Part shown: piece after piece, positions 20,288 to 31,422 of the stretch
Numbering within the stretch: position 1 is the first letter of the stretch
How the letters are laid out: each line of letters begins with the position of its first letter
Source of the DNA: Saccharum officinarum
Taxonomy: Eukaryota; Streptophyta; Magnoliopsida; Poales; Poaceae
DNA: 64,000 nt
NCBI GenBank assembly: GCA_020631735.1
Contig: CM036221.1
Coordinates: 17,031,381-17,095,380 of the forward strand
Reading direction: 5' to 3'
The notes under the pieces: generated by a model
Databases searched by the model: none
Told to the model about the DNA's origin: nothing
Seen by the model: the letters and a program-made list of their open reading frames with translations, nothing else
Program-made: the position numbers and the translations under genes

Positions 20288-21436
20288 ATCTTGAAGGTAC
20301 ACTAACAAGCTATATATAGCGCCAGTGTCAGGTCCGTGTTAGGTGTTTCTGAAATAATGTAAATGCATACCATGCATGCAGAAATTTAAAATTTCTCCGT
20401 GGGTCGTCGTACTGAGAACTGTTTTTAGAGAGTTTGCTTTGTATTAGCTGCAAATGGTGCTAAGAATTAAGCTTGTTATTGTTGTGTGAAAGTGATGTGT
20501 TGCAAGCTGGTTTGCCCTCAAGTCATAGACAATATTCTCATTTTGTCCTTGTGTGAGCAAACATTGTGCATGAGAGGACTGCCCTCAAGCTTCATGGTTT
20601 CGAAAAAGTGTGTCAGTATACTCACACACAAGTGTACACAACACACACAGAACAATGCACACACGAATCCCACACACGTGCACACACACGTACTGATGCA
20701 GAGGACTCACACCGACGGCAAGGGTCGGCGCAATACGACCGGTGAAGGGGACGACAGGGCGAGTTTGGCCGGGGCATGCGCTGGACCAGGAGGATGACGG
20801 CGGGGCCGTCGACTACGAGTACTATAGGCCGGCACTACAGTATAGATGGCGGGGCAGGGCGTGCGCGGACAGGCCGGGCTGACGGCGGAGATCTTGTCGG
20901 ACGACGGACTTGGAGATAGGCAGCTGGCTGCGCAGGGCACCGCACGCGGACGGAGGCGTGCAGTAGGCGCGAGCCAGGCCGGAGACGAGGCGGGGGTGCC
21001 AGAGATCGGCGTGGCATGAGCGCGGGTGGGGCCGGGGACGATGGCGGTGCGGTCACATGCACAGTCGAGGCAGGGGCGTGGCATGGATTGCCGCGGCGTG
21101 ACGACGCGAGGCTGACTAGGCGTGGGGACGATGACGGACATTGTGGGGGGATGACAAAGAGGCGCAGCGTGGCGCAGTGGCTTGGGCAGAGAAAGCAGAT
21201 CAAGTGATGGAGGGGAGAAAGAAGACGAGGCGGTATATAAACGCCGGAGACCTCGAGTCCCCGGGTGGAGCCATGACCCGAGACTAAAGGACACCTTTAG
21301 TCCCGGTTTGAGCCACTACTCAGGACTAGAGATCCTTTAGTCCCAGGGTCTTTATATATATGTCATGTGTGGTGCAGTGCAGTGCTTGACTACTCGACTC
21401 TTTATATTTGTCTTGTGCTGTGTTCAGTGCATACCA

Positions 21437-21461
21437 ACAAAACAACCACCCAGATGAGCCG
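21437..21461 (+). pseudogene. HD-ZIP class IV exon stub, unit 6
   Basis: Only the first codons of exon A remain (CAACCACCCAGATGAGCCG). The reading then switches at the microhomology into the acidic gene tail. No zipper exon follows. It marks the duplication junction described for 20116-22799. Confidence 0.75.
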
Positions 21462-21625
21462 GCTTTAAAGAAGTGAAGTGTGAGCAGGCTGCCCTGGTGG
21501 AACAGGAAATGAAGTCTGGGGACGATGTGCCGCTGAAGGAGGAAACGAAGTATCAGGAGGATGTGCTTGTGGAAAAGGAGATCAAGTGTGAGGAGGGTGC
21601 GGCGGCGAAAGAAGAACCGGAGTGA
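21462..21625 (+). pseudogene. Acidic gene tail, duplicated fragment
   Basis: This copies 20125-20287: the Lys/Glu-rich C-terminus (GLKKxxKCEQAALVEQEMKS-like repeats) and stop. It carries the same missing base after CTTTAAAGAAG as copy A, so it derives from copy A and not from the copy at 34011. It is followed by the same 3' flank (AAGCTATATATAG). Confidence 0.75.
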
Positions 21626-22784
21626 TCTTGAAGGTACACTAACAAGCTATATATAGTGCCAGTGTCGGATCCGTGTTAGGTGTTTCTGAAATAATGTAAA
21701 TGCATACCATGCATGCAGAAATTTAAAATTTCTCCGTGGGTCGTCGTACTGAGAACTGTTTTTAGAGAGTTTGCTTTGTATTAGCTGCAAATGGTGCTAA
21801 GAATTAAGCTTGTTATTGTTGTGTGAAAGTGATGTGTTGCAAGCTGGTTTGCCCTCAAGTCATAGACAGTATTCTCATTTTGTCCTTGTGTGTGCAAACA
21901 TTGCGCATGAGAGGACTGCCCTCAAGCTTCATGGTTTCAAAAAAGTGTGTCAGTATACTCACACACAAGTGTACACAACACACACAGAACAATGCACACA
22001 CGAATCCCACACACGTGCACACACACGTACTAATGCAGAGGACTCACACCGACAGCAAGGGTCGGCGCAATACGACCGGTGAAGGGGACGGCAGGGCGAG
22101 TTCGGCCGGGGCATGCACTGGACGAGGAGGACGATGGCGGGGCCGTCGACTACGAGTACTATAGGCCAGCAACACAGTACAGATGGCGGGGCAGGGCGCG
22201 CGCGGACAGGCCGGGCCGACAACGGAGATCTTGTCGGACGACGGACTTGGAGATAGGCAGCTGGCTGCACGCACAGGGCGCCGCATGCGGACGGAGGCGC
22301 ACAGTAGGCACGAGCCAGGCTAGAGACGAGGCAGGGGTGCTAGAGATCGGCGTGGCACGAGCGCGGGTCGGGCCGAGGATGATGGCGGCGCGGCCACACG
22401 CACGGTCGAGGCAAGGGGCCATGGCATGGATGGCTGCGGCGTGACGACGCGAGGCTAACTAGGCGTGGGGATGATGACGGACGTTGTGGGGGGTGACAAA
22501 GAGGCGCAGCGCGGTGCAGTGGCTTAGGCAGAGAAAGCAGATCAAGTGATGGAGGGGAGGAAGAAGACGAGGTGGTATATAAACGCCGGAGACCTCGAGT
22601 CCCCGGGTGGAGCCATGACCCGAGACTAAAGGACACCTTTAGTCCCGGTTTGAGCCACTACTCAGGACTAGAGATCCTTTAGTCCCAGGGTCTTTATATA
22701 TATGTCATATGTGGTGCAGTGCAGTGCAATGCTTGACTACTCGACTCTTTATATTTGTCTTGTGCTGTGTTCAGTGCATACCAA

Positions 22785-23320
22785 CAAAACGACCACCCAG
22801 ATGAGCCGACACGGCACGCGCACGGCGCAAAGATCAGTATCGAGGCCAAGCAGGTGCAGTACTGGTTCCAAAACTAGCGCTCCCAGATGCAGGTCACAAT
22901 AACACACATCTTGTTTCCGTTGCATGCATGCATGATCAAATGTACAGCTAGTGGTGCAAAGAGCCAAACAATCGACAGTTAGAGTTTCATTTTTAAATTA
23001 GAATAGGCGAAGGCTGTGGTGCAAAACAGCAAGGCGGCTCAGTCGGAGAACGCTGCACTGGTGGCCGAGAACGAGTCGCTCCGCCAGGCCATACTGAAAA
23101 AGTCCTGCTTCACGTGCGGCGGCACGATGGTGCCCGCCGAGCTACTAGCCGAGGACCGGCCCCTGCTGATGGAGAACGGGAAGCTCAGGGGCGAGTACAT
23201 GAGTGCCACCGCCCTGCTCAACCAGATCTTGCTCACGGCACCCCCAGCCAAGCGCCCACCAGTCGTCGCCCATGTCAATGAGGCGGCTAGCAGGGCCGAC
23301 CGCACCGCTCGTCTTCGCAT
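22785..23320 (+). pseudogene. HD-ZIP class IV fragment, unit 7 (best preserved)
   Basis: Exon A (22785-22892) encodes QNDHPDEPTRHAHGAKIS, IEAKQVQYWFQN, then TAG in place of the next Gln codon, then RSQMQ. That is homeodomain helices 2-3. The intron runs GTCACA to GAATAG. Exon B (23007-23320) is fully open: a heptad zipper (VVQNSKAAQSENAALVAEN, ESLRQAILKK), the class IV CxxC (SCFTCGG), LLMENGKLRGEYMSATALL and NQILLTAPPAKRPPVV. Loop-interrupted zipper and CxxC identify HD-ZIP IV, the GL2/ROC-type epidermal transcription factors. One nonsense codon, no START domain and no homeodomain N-terminus mean it cannot make a normal factor. An open exon B could give a dimerisation-only peptide if transcribed, which is speculative. 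Confidence 0.85.
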
Positions 23321-24227
23321 GTACCTCTATTAGTTAGATTTAATTGGACTTAACCGAAACTCATTCAACTAAAGTGAATGATGACCAAGTACAAAAAAAA
23401 GAAGGTTGAAGGAATTGCCCTCATTCAACTAAGGCGGAGAAAGAGGACTGCCCTCAAGCTTCATGGTTTCAAAAACGCGTCAATACACTCACACACGTGT
23501 ACACAACACACACGAACACTGCACACACACATCCCACACACGCGCGCACACACGTATTGATGCAGAGGACTCACACTGACGGCAAGGGGTGGCGCAGTAT
23601 GACCGGAGAAGGGGACGGCAGGGCAAGGCTAGCCGGGGCGCGTGCTGGACGAGCAGGACGACAGCGGGGATGCTGAGTACTCGGCGGTGCAGTACGGACG
23701 GCGGGGCACTGCCCGCGCGGATAGGCCGGGCCAACAGCGAAGAACTTATCAGATGGCAGATTTGGAGGTAGGCAGCCGGTCACGTAGGGCGCTGCACGTG
23801 GACGGAGGTGTGGATTAGGCACGAGCCAGGCCAGAGACAAGGCGGGGTGCCAGAGATCGGCATGACACGCGCGCGTGTGGGCCGGGGACGATGGCGGCGT
23901 AGCCACACGCACGGTCGGGGCAGGTGGTCGCGGCATGAAAAGGCAAGGCTGGCTGGTCGCGGGGATGAAGAAGCACGGCGCGGAGTGGTGGCTCGGGCGG
24001 AGAAAGCAAATCGAGTGATGGAGGGGAGGAAGAAGACGAGGCAGTATATAAATGCCGGAGACCTTTTAGTTCCGGGTGGAGCCACGACCTAGGACTAAAG
24101 GACACATTTCCCAGTTTAAACCACCACTCGGGACTAAGAGATCCTTCAGTCATAGACTCTTTATATCTTTCTTGTGTTGTGCGGTGCAGTGCTTGAGTGC
24201 TTGGCTCTTTATATCTATGCATACCAA

Positions 24228-24625
24228 CAGAATGACCACCCAGATGAGTCGACATGGCGTGCGCTCGGTGCAAAGATCAGCCTGGAGGCTAGGCAGGTGT
24301 AGTACTGGTTCCAAAACCAGCGTTCCTAGATGCAGATAACAATAACACACATCTTGTTTTGGTTCCATGCATGCATGATCAAATGTATAGCTAGTGGTTC
24401 AAAGAGCCAAAGAACTGCGAGCTATGGCCGTGGTGCACAATAGCAAGGCGTTTCCGCCAGGCCATAGTGAAAAAGTCCTGATTCATGTGCACTGGCGTGA
24501 CAGTGCCTGGCGAGCTGCCGGTCGAGAACCGCGCCTGCTGATGGAGAACGGGAGGCTCAGGGGCGAGTACATGTGCACCATCGTCCTGCTCAACCAGATC
24601 TTGCTCTTGACGCCTGCTGATGGAG
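24228..24625 (+). pseudogene. HD-ZIP class IV fragment, unit 8
   Basis: Exon A (24228-24335) retains HPDESTWRALGAKISLEAR, a stop, and YWFQNQRS, with a frameshift near the end. The donor GT is AT. Most of the intron end and the first zipper codons are deleted (AAAGAACTGCGAGCTATGG). Exon B (about 24424-24625) is shortened: VVHNSKA, then a frame-shifted CxxC region, then LLMENGRLRGEYM and LLNQILL. It joins GAGATATGAGGGAACTTAATTC, the start of the block also found at 10972. Confidence 0.75.
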
Positions 24626-24629
24626 ATAT

Positions 24630-25908
24630 GAGGGAACTTAATTCGTTACTTAATTCACTCAGAAGATTGTGAGGTGGTTTACATAGGGGCATCAAGCCAA
24701 CAATTCTCCTAGATTTTTCCCCAATCTAACAAATCAACCGGTTAAGCCGATCTCTTTTCTTTTCAACTAACAATGGCTGATCATGTCAGTTTTCTTGTTC
24801 CTGGAACTATAGGAGTGGCCCCACATGACATATATCCCCCTCCCCTTCCATAAGTAGCACTAGTTCGCTCCACGCAAGAGGAGGGCTGTCAAGGTCAAGG
24901 TCAAGGAGCAGCTTGATGACAGATTCTTGAGGAGGAGCAAGAGGACTATCCTCAAGCTTGAAGGTTTCAGAAAAGTGTCAATACACACATACATGTGTAC
25001 ACAACACAGACATCAGACACACGGAGAACACTGCACACACATCCCACACACAAGCGCACACGCGTACTGATGCAGACGACTCACTCGGACGGCAAGGGGC
25101 AATGCAGTAAGGCTGGTGAAAGGGACGGCGGGGCAAGGCCGGCCAGGGCACGCGCTGGACGAGGAGGACGATGGTGGGGCTGGCGAGTACGGGTACTATA
25201 GGCCGGCGGCGCAGTATGGATGACAGGGCGCGCGGTGCGCGCATGGACGGGTCAGGCCAACGGTGGAGATCTCGTCAGAGGGGTGGACTTGGAGACGGGC
25301 AGCAGTCTGCGCTGGGCGTAGGGCATCGCGCGTGGATGGAGGCATGGTGTAGGTGCGAGCAGGGCAAGGACGAGGCGGGGGTGCTGGAGATCGGCGTGGC
25401 ATGCGCGTGTGGGTCCGGGGACGACAGTGGCGCTGCAGCACGCACAGTCAGGGCATGATGAGGCGAGGCCGACGAAACGCGGGGACAACGACGGACGGCG
25501 TGGGGGGACGGCGAAGAGGCGCGGCGCGGCATGGTGTCTCAGGCAGAGAAAGCAGATTGAGTGATGGAGCGGAGGAAGAAGACGAGGCGGTATATAAACG
25601 CCGAGGACCTTTAATCCTGGGTGGAGTCATGACGCGGGACTAAAGGATCTCTAGTCCCGGGTGGTGGTTCCAACCGGGACCAAAGGGAATTTTTGGTGGG
25701 TCATGAAATTGCGGCCCACCTATAGTCGCGGGTGGTGGCTCCAACTGGGACTAAAGTCCTCTACTGCAAAAGCCTGAGGCGCTAGCCGTTGGGCTGGGGA
25801 CTTTAGTCCCGGTTGGTGGATCCTACCGGGACTAATGCGCCCTTTAATCGCGGGGCCAACTCTAGCCGAGACTAAATGCAAAAACCGAAGGTCTATTTTC
25901 TACTAGTG
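24630..25908 (+). mobile_element. Terminal unit and right end of the CACTA element
   Basis: The unit repeats the leading block (24630-24985), CA-rich tract and GC-rich block, but no HD-ZIP fragment follows. Instead, from 25606, at least six TTTAGTCCCGG-type motifs alternate in both orientations. The end reads GGTCTATTTTCTACTAGTG; its complement CACTAGTAGAAAATAGACC is a classical En/Spm (CACTA) terminus. Subterminal inverted repeats of this kind are transposase-binding regions in the superfamily. The matching left terminus was not found, so the element may be incomplete or start beyond 8205. No CACTA transposase motif is visible anywhere in the mosaic, so it is non-autonomous. Confidence 0.8.
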
Positions 25909-27126
25909 GCGTGTGGAAATTCATGGACAGCTTGCTGCAATCAGTCGAGATGATGTGTTGTTGAACGTGCTAATCATCTTATCTAATCATCAGATTCCAC
26001 TACGAAACTAATTTGGGGGCATATAGATTCCACTCTATTATTAATCTAGTGCAGCGGTGCATGCAGTGAATTAGTTTATCAACTTTCACATGGTGATTTA
26101 AGGACCCAAGGGAGGACACTTTGGGGAAAAAAATGACAGCCAGGTTAGTTGCAACTGAAGCCAGGTTCCAGTGCAATTCTTTCCATATTTCCCCTTGGTT
26201 TCCTTAGTCTGGAACAGTTTTTTTTTCTTTTTCAGACACTTAGAGTAAAAACATCACAAGAATTACCCCTCAACGTGCAATCGATTACAGAGGAACTGTG
26301 ACGCTCTTTCGCTCTGATCACTACTTAAATATCTAGTACCATTACCACCATCATCGTCATCAGGTTAATTAGCTGATGACGTAGCCACCCTGACATCTTC
26401 TCAGTGAGATCAATAGATATGTCCTGAGCCCTGACACGCGTAAGCAACACTACGAAATATATATATGCCCGTGGTGCAAAAAGATTTTGCTAGATTTACG
26501 TCCCCGGTACAGTGCAAGTACGAAACGCGCAACACGCTACACGTCTGAAAATATGACCTTTACACAAAGCCAAATAAAGCAGGAGTCCAACGAATATGCC
26601 GCCGCAGTTGCGGCGAACTTCACTTAGCAGCGAAGAAGCGAGTGGCATGACAACACGGTTGCTCCTTCCCGCTTCATTCCAGAAGGAACAAATTCTAGTA
26701 TAGTACTGCCTACTAAAGTAGATCATCTTAAAATTGATCTGATTTATATATAAAAAAAACATGTTAGTATTTATAATACCGAATCACTATCAATAGACGA
26801 TTCACTATAAAATATATGAAGTCATTTGCAAAATTACACTATTTTGAACAAAGGTAGCCAAGTTGCTTAATCGCATCTGTGAGATACCCTCTTTGATCCC
26901 TTACAGCTGAGGCAACCTGCATGCCATTCTTGACTGGCCATACAACAAGCATCCAAGCGTCAGTCTTCTGAGGTCAGACTGCTGATTGACTGACTGACCT
27001 GACGTGTATGGCCACGAGTAGCTTATCTAAAGCAATGATCAGAAACCTGAGAATTAACACGTGGATTCTCTCTTAATAAGGAGAGTAGAGGTGAAGAAGA
27101 TCTTTCGCGGGTACTCCGTATGTAGC
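25909..27126. other. Non-coding stretch between the CACTA end and the small gene
   Basis: No gene family is recognisable. A minus-strand 88-codon frame (26496-26762) is probably chance: it has no domain. The short overlapping inverted sequences at 26960-27000 (GTCAGTCTTCTGAGG, TCAGACTGCTGATTGACTGAC) may form a small hairpin. The region is present again in inverted orientation at 49290-50505. Confidence 0.5.
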
Positions 27127-27138
27127 TATATATTTAAA
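27127..27138 (+). promoter_or_regulatory. Likely TATA box of the 67-codon gene
   Basis: TATATATTTAAA lies 121 bp before the ATG at 27259, a normal distance for a plant gene with a short leader. A second TATATAA-like stretch at 27229-27237 is inside the presumed leader. Confidence 0.5.
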
Positions 27139-27258
27139 CGCGACTGGTTGTCAATTGCATGCACCATCCAAGCTCACAACAAACTCACCAAGCGCTAGCT
27201 CGTGCACGGGTGTACTACTATATACACTGTATATAAAGCAGAAAGATCATCGGAGACG

Positions 27259-27462
27259 ATGTTCCGGGGGAGCAACAAGAGCCCTCCTCCGGCCGCCGGT
27301 GCCGGAACAGGTGCCGGCAGGGCAGCCGTCGGCGGGGAGGTGGCGGTGCACAAGGTGGACAAGATCGAGCAGGTTCAGGTCCTGAACATGGTCTCCAGGC
27401 CATCTTTTGACGTCGACAGAGAGGCGGAGAAGTTCATCAGGAAGCAGAGGAGCATGTGGTGA
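27259..27462 (+). CDS. Small 67-residue plant protein with a DVDREAEKFI tail
   Basis: The ATG at 27259 (GAGACGATGTTCC) opens a 67-codon frame. A longer frame only extends upstream from a GTG, so this ATG is preferred. The protein has a Gly/Ala/Pro-rich N-terminal third (residues 5-27), a charged middle (HKVDKIEQVQVLNM, 31-44) and a C-terminus SRPSFDVDREAEKFIRKQRSMW. The DVDxxAExFI pattern resembles the tail of plant DUF761 (cotton-fibre expressed) proteins, where it is usually followed by a Phe-rich end. Here it ends RSMW, so membership is uncertain. It has no signal peptide or membrane span. TATA box and leader upstream look normal. A copy in the inverted arm (48959-49159) is frame-disrupted. 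Confidence 0.6.
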   Translation: MFRGSNKSPPPAAGAGTGAGRAAVGGEVAVHKVDKIEQVQVLNMVSRPSFDVDREAEKFIRKQRSMW

Positions 27463-27859
27463 TGTGGTCCCCTGCGCTGCAATAGCACCAGCTAGAACCC
27501 CGGCGTGCCGTCGTTGTCATCGTCGAGATGCACGCAATAAGTATCGTATATGCTCGGATATGAACGTATATATAGCACTTTATACATATGTATAGAACTT
27601 AGATTAGATAGAGTTGACCTCTCGGCTATCCATGTATAATCTCCTCCTTACTTCTAAAGTAAAGGGAAATATTCATACAAGGTTTTTTTAGATAATGAAA
27701 ATAAAACTTTTGGACTGTCCTAGGTTGCATCTCTTTAGTCTGGACCTTTGTATGTTGTTCCCCAAGTCCAACCTGCGTGCTGGCACAATAAGATCCAAAA
27801 TGCAAAGGAGTGGCATGTATGCAACCTTGACTTAATCATCTTTATGATGGGTTGGATTG

Positions 27860-30800
27860 TCTACTATGTTTATCTTTCTTTGTTGTGCTCCTAGGATCCT
27901 GTTTTGTCTAAGGTTGCTTCGTACATCACAATTTTCATTTCTTTTCTGTTCACTTGCATGTTTGGTTCTTGGTGGCGAAACTCAACTCTTTTTCTCTTAC
28001 TGTCGAGCTCACAGAATCCTAGTGTGGAATGTTAGAGGCTTGAATTCCCAAGAGAAATGGGTTGCTATTATTAGATTGAAAATTACTGAGAGTGCTTTGA
28101 CTTCAGGAGACCAAAAGAAGCACCTTTGAGCTTTCATATCTGAAATTTTTCAGCCCAACACAACTTGACAGTTTCATCTTTACTCCATACATTGGAGCTT
28201 CAGGTGGGATCCTCACTGTTTGGAATGGTAATCTCTACACTGGTGGCACCTTTCGGATCAATGCATATGCCAATACTATCAAACTCACCAGTAACCTGGA
28301 CAACAGCTCCTTTCATTTGAGCAATATTTATGGGCCATCTGCTTCTGCTGCAAAACTTCCTTTCATCATTTTGTGACTTAACCTGGACACCTCCTCTTTT
28401 GAAAACTAGATCCTAGCAGGTGATTTCAACCTATACAGAAACCAAGAAAATAGAAACAAACTAGTAGGTGATCTGGGTGAAATGCAAATGTTTAACAATA
28501 CCATCAATGATATGGATCTAGTAGAAATCCATTTCAATGGAAGAAAATACACCTGGAGTAACATGCAATCTGATTCTCTTCTAGTCAAGCTAGATTGGGT
28601 TTTAACTTCTTCTGCATGGGGTTTGTCTTACCCAGCCACTTCAGTGCAACCTCTGTCAAGGCCAATATCAGATCATATTCCTTATGTAATTAATATTGGG
28701 AGCAGAGTTCCAAGCAGTAAGCATTTCAGGTTTGAAAATTTTTGGGTTGAGTTTCCCGATTTTCTTCAAGTGGTTGAACTCCATTGGAAAAGCAATCCCT
28801 ACTATGCAAATGCTGCCAAAACCCTTTCAGCAAAATTTAAGAAAGTTAGAGCTAGCTTGAAAACTTGGAGCAATAAACATTCCAATCTTCACAAACTTAT
28901 TCATAACAGTCATTGGGTGCTTCTGCTTCTTGATGGTTTGGAAGATCACAGACCACTTTCTCCTTTAGAGATGAACTTTAGAACTCTAATAAAGATGCAC
29001 ATCTCAAATCTACAAGAGTCCAAAAGAAAATATTGGAAATAGAGAAATTCACAAGTTGGGTTAGGTTGGGTGATGAGAACACTGCTTTCTTTCAAGCCAT
29101 GGCCGCCCACTCATACACAAAGAAGTTTATCACCAGTCTTGCTCTTCCTGGTGATATTTTGGTAACTGGCCATGAACAAAAGGCAAATATCCTGTCGGAG
29201 GCTTTCAAAAATAGGATGGGAGTCAGTAAATCCATAGGGATCTCTTATAATCCAGAAACACTTTTATAGCAGCATGATCTAGAACATCTTGTTGAAGATT
29301 TTAGTTCCCTTGAAATTGAAGCTATGCTAAAATAAATACTCAGGTCATGCCCCTGGTCAAGATGGTTTTAGTGGATTGTTCATCAAGAAATGTTGGCCCA
29401 TGATTAAAAATGACTTCCTGAGGATGATCAATGACTTCGGCAATCAATCCATTGACTTAAGCAGTCTGAACTCCTCTCACACTACACTTATACCCAAAAG
29501 AAGCAATCTAGAAGCAGTGGATGACTATAGGCCTATATCCTTATTGAATTATTCTCTCAACTGTATCACCAAGTTAATGTCCACAAGGCTACAAGCAGTT
29601 ATTATCTAGCTGGTTCATACCAACCAATTTGGATTCATCAAAGGGAGAACCATCCAACACAGCCTTGGTTGGGCCTTTCAATTTCTCCATATTTGTCACC
29701 ACTCAAAAAAGGAAATTGTAATCTTGAAACTATACTTTGAGAAAGCATTTTACAAGACTGAGCATCAGGTCGTTCTTGAAGTTCCAAAACACAAAGGCTT
29801 CCCTAACAAATGGCTGTTGTGGGTGGAGAACATCCTAAAGAGTGGATCCTCTTCTGTTCTTTTGAATGGGGTTCCTAAAAAATCATTTGTATGTAAAACA
29901 GGGGTGAGGCAAGGGGACCCTTTATCCCCTCTTCTATTTGTTCTTGTAGTTGACCTTCTACAGTCTATTGTCAACAGAGCTTAGAATTTGGGAGTGTTGA
30001 ATCAGCCTTGCGTGAAAACTTTGGAGTTGAGTTTCACATAGTGCAATATTTCGATGATACTCTTTTAATTGTCCCTGCTGATGCCTAAAACCTTTTCAAT
30101 ATAAAAGGTCTCCTCAGGTCCTACTCAGACTCTCCAGGGCTGCATGTGAACTTTTAGAAGTCTTTCCTAGTGTCAATCATTGTGGACAATAACAAAACTG
30201 CACACCTTGCCAACACCTTTGGACACCAAGTAGGGAGCATGCCTTTTACTTACCTAGGCCATCCCTTGGGAATCACCAGGGCCCCCATTGATACTTTCAG
30301 ACCTCTAATTGCAAAATTTGAGTCAAGAATTATTGTCATTAGTAAGTTCCTTTCTTATTAGGGAAGGTTAATATTGGTTAAATCGGATTTTCTGCTCTAC
30401 CAACTTACTACATGTGCACTCTTCAACTTCCACTCCAAATTGTGAAGCAACTAGATAGATACAGGAAGCACTACTTGAGTGGAGGTGGTATCAATAGAAA
30501 AGGCACATGCCTAGTAGATTGGGAACCTGTCTGTAGGTCTAAGAAAGAAAGAGGCTTGGGAATCATTAATATCAAGAATCAGAACAAGGCCTTGCTTCTC
30601 AAGTTTTTGGATAAATTTTATAATCATGCAAACACCCCCTGGTTAGCCTAACATGCACAACTTTTTACTCCAACAATAATTTGCCACCTCATGCAAAGAA
30701 CCCAGCAAGTTCTTTCTGGTGGAAGGAAATTCTCAAGCTACAAATGGAGTTCAAATCCCTGGCCAGCTGCTCCCCTAGCTCCGGCAATTCATTCCTTCTA

Positions 30801-31422
30801 TGGCATGACAATGGGATTGAGCCCTGCATTAAAGATAGATTTCCTCAGCTTCATTCTTTTTCTAGGAAAAGTAAGGGATCAATAAGGCACCTTCTGGATG
30901 GAGAAATCAACAAAATCTTCTCTTTACCTCTTTCAGTTCAGGCCTCCAATCAACTCATCCCACTGATAAATGGGCACACACCTGGAACTCAGAAATGTTT
31001 AGTGTCAAGAAAACTTATTGTCTATTGCAAGGTACTCAGGAAGCTTCTCCTCTCTTTTTCTTGGCTATGGTCTTCAGGCAACCCTGGAAAACATAAGTTC
31101 TTCTCTTGGCTCTTACTCAAAGATAGGCTCAACACAAGAAGTCTACTCAGAAGAAAGAACATGGCTCTGGAATATTACAATTGTGCTATTTGTAGCTTGG
31201 GCACTAAAGAAACAAGCATCCATATTTTCTTTGAATGCCCCTTTAGTTGTGCTTGTTGGAACTATATTGGAATCCAATGGAACCTTCCCCTCTAGTTATG
31301 GTCATCCATGCGACAGCAGATTTTGGTAGCAGTATTTTCAGAGAGATTGTAATCACGGCGTGCTGGATCATCTAGGTTATGAGAAATGGTCTACTTTTCG
31401 ACAGTAAGCTCTGCAACCTTCT
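27860..31422 (+). pseudogene. L1-type LINE, ORF2 remnant (endonuclease, RT, zf-RVT)
   Basis: In order on the plus strand: the AP-endonuclease start (ILVWNVRGLNSQEKW near 28017), AGDFNLYRN (28417), the endonuclease C-terminus with WSNMQSDSLLVKLDWVL and SDHIP (28550-28690), the linker, RT motifs VDDYRPISLLN (29520), VRQGDPLSPLLF (29905) and a YFDDTLL variant of the YADD active site (30045), PFTYLGHPLG (30243), and the C-terminal zf-RVT segment FFSWLLLKDRLNTRSLLRRKN with CAICSLGTKETSIHIFFECPFS (31090-31255). Several stops and frameshifts break it into seven or more frames, so it is dead. The Ala-to-Phe change in YADD would itself be unusual. The 3' end converges with the next LINE at 31422-31430. 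Confidence 0.88.

Larger units (their letters stand above)
20116..22799 (+). repeat. Direct tandem duplication (~1.34 kb x 2) joined at 9 bp microhomology
   Basis: Positions 20116-21452 and 21453-22799 are two nearly identical copies. Each runs from GATGAGCCGGCTTTAAAG (tail of the acidic gene), through its 3' flank, the CA-rich tract, the GC-rich block and TTTAGTCCCGG motifs, to the homeodomain exon. The junction reads ACCACCCAGATGAGCCGG. GATGAGCCG is shared by the homeodomain exon (22800-22808, followed by ACACGG) and the acidic gene (20116-20124, preceded by GGAC). So the duplication breakpoint lies within a 9 bp identity. Confidence 0.88.

Noticed and set aside
26496..26762. 88-codon minus-strand frame between the CACTA end and the small gene
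   Set aside because: No domain, no promoter context, and AT-rich N-terminal part; probably chance.
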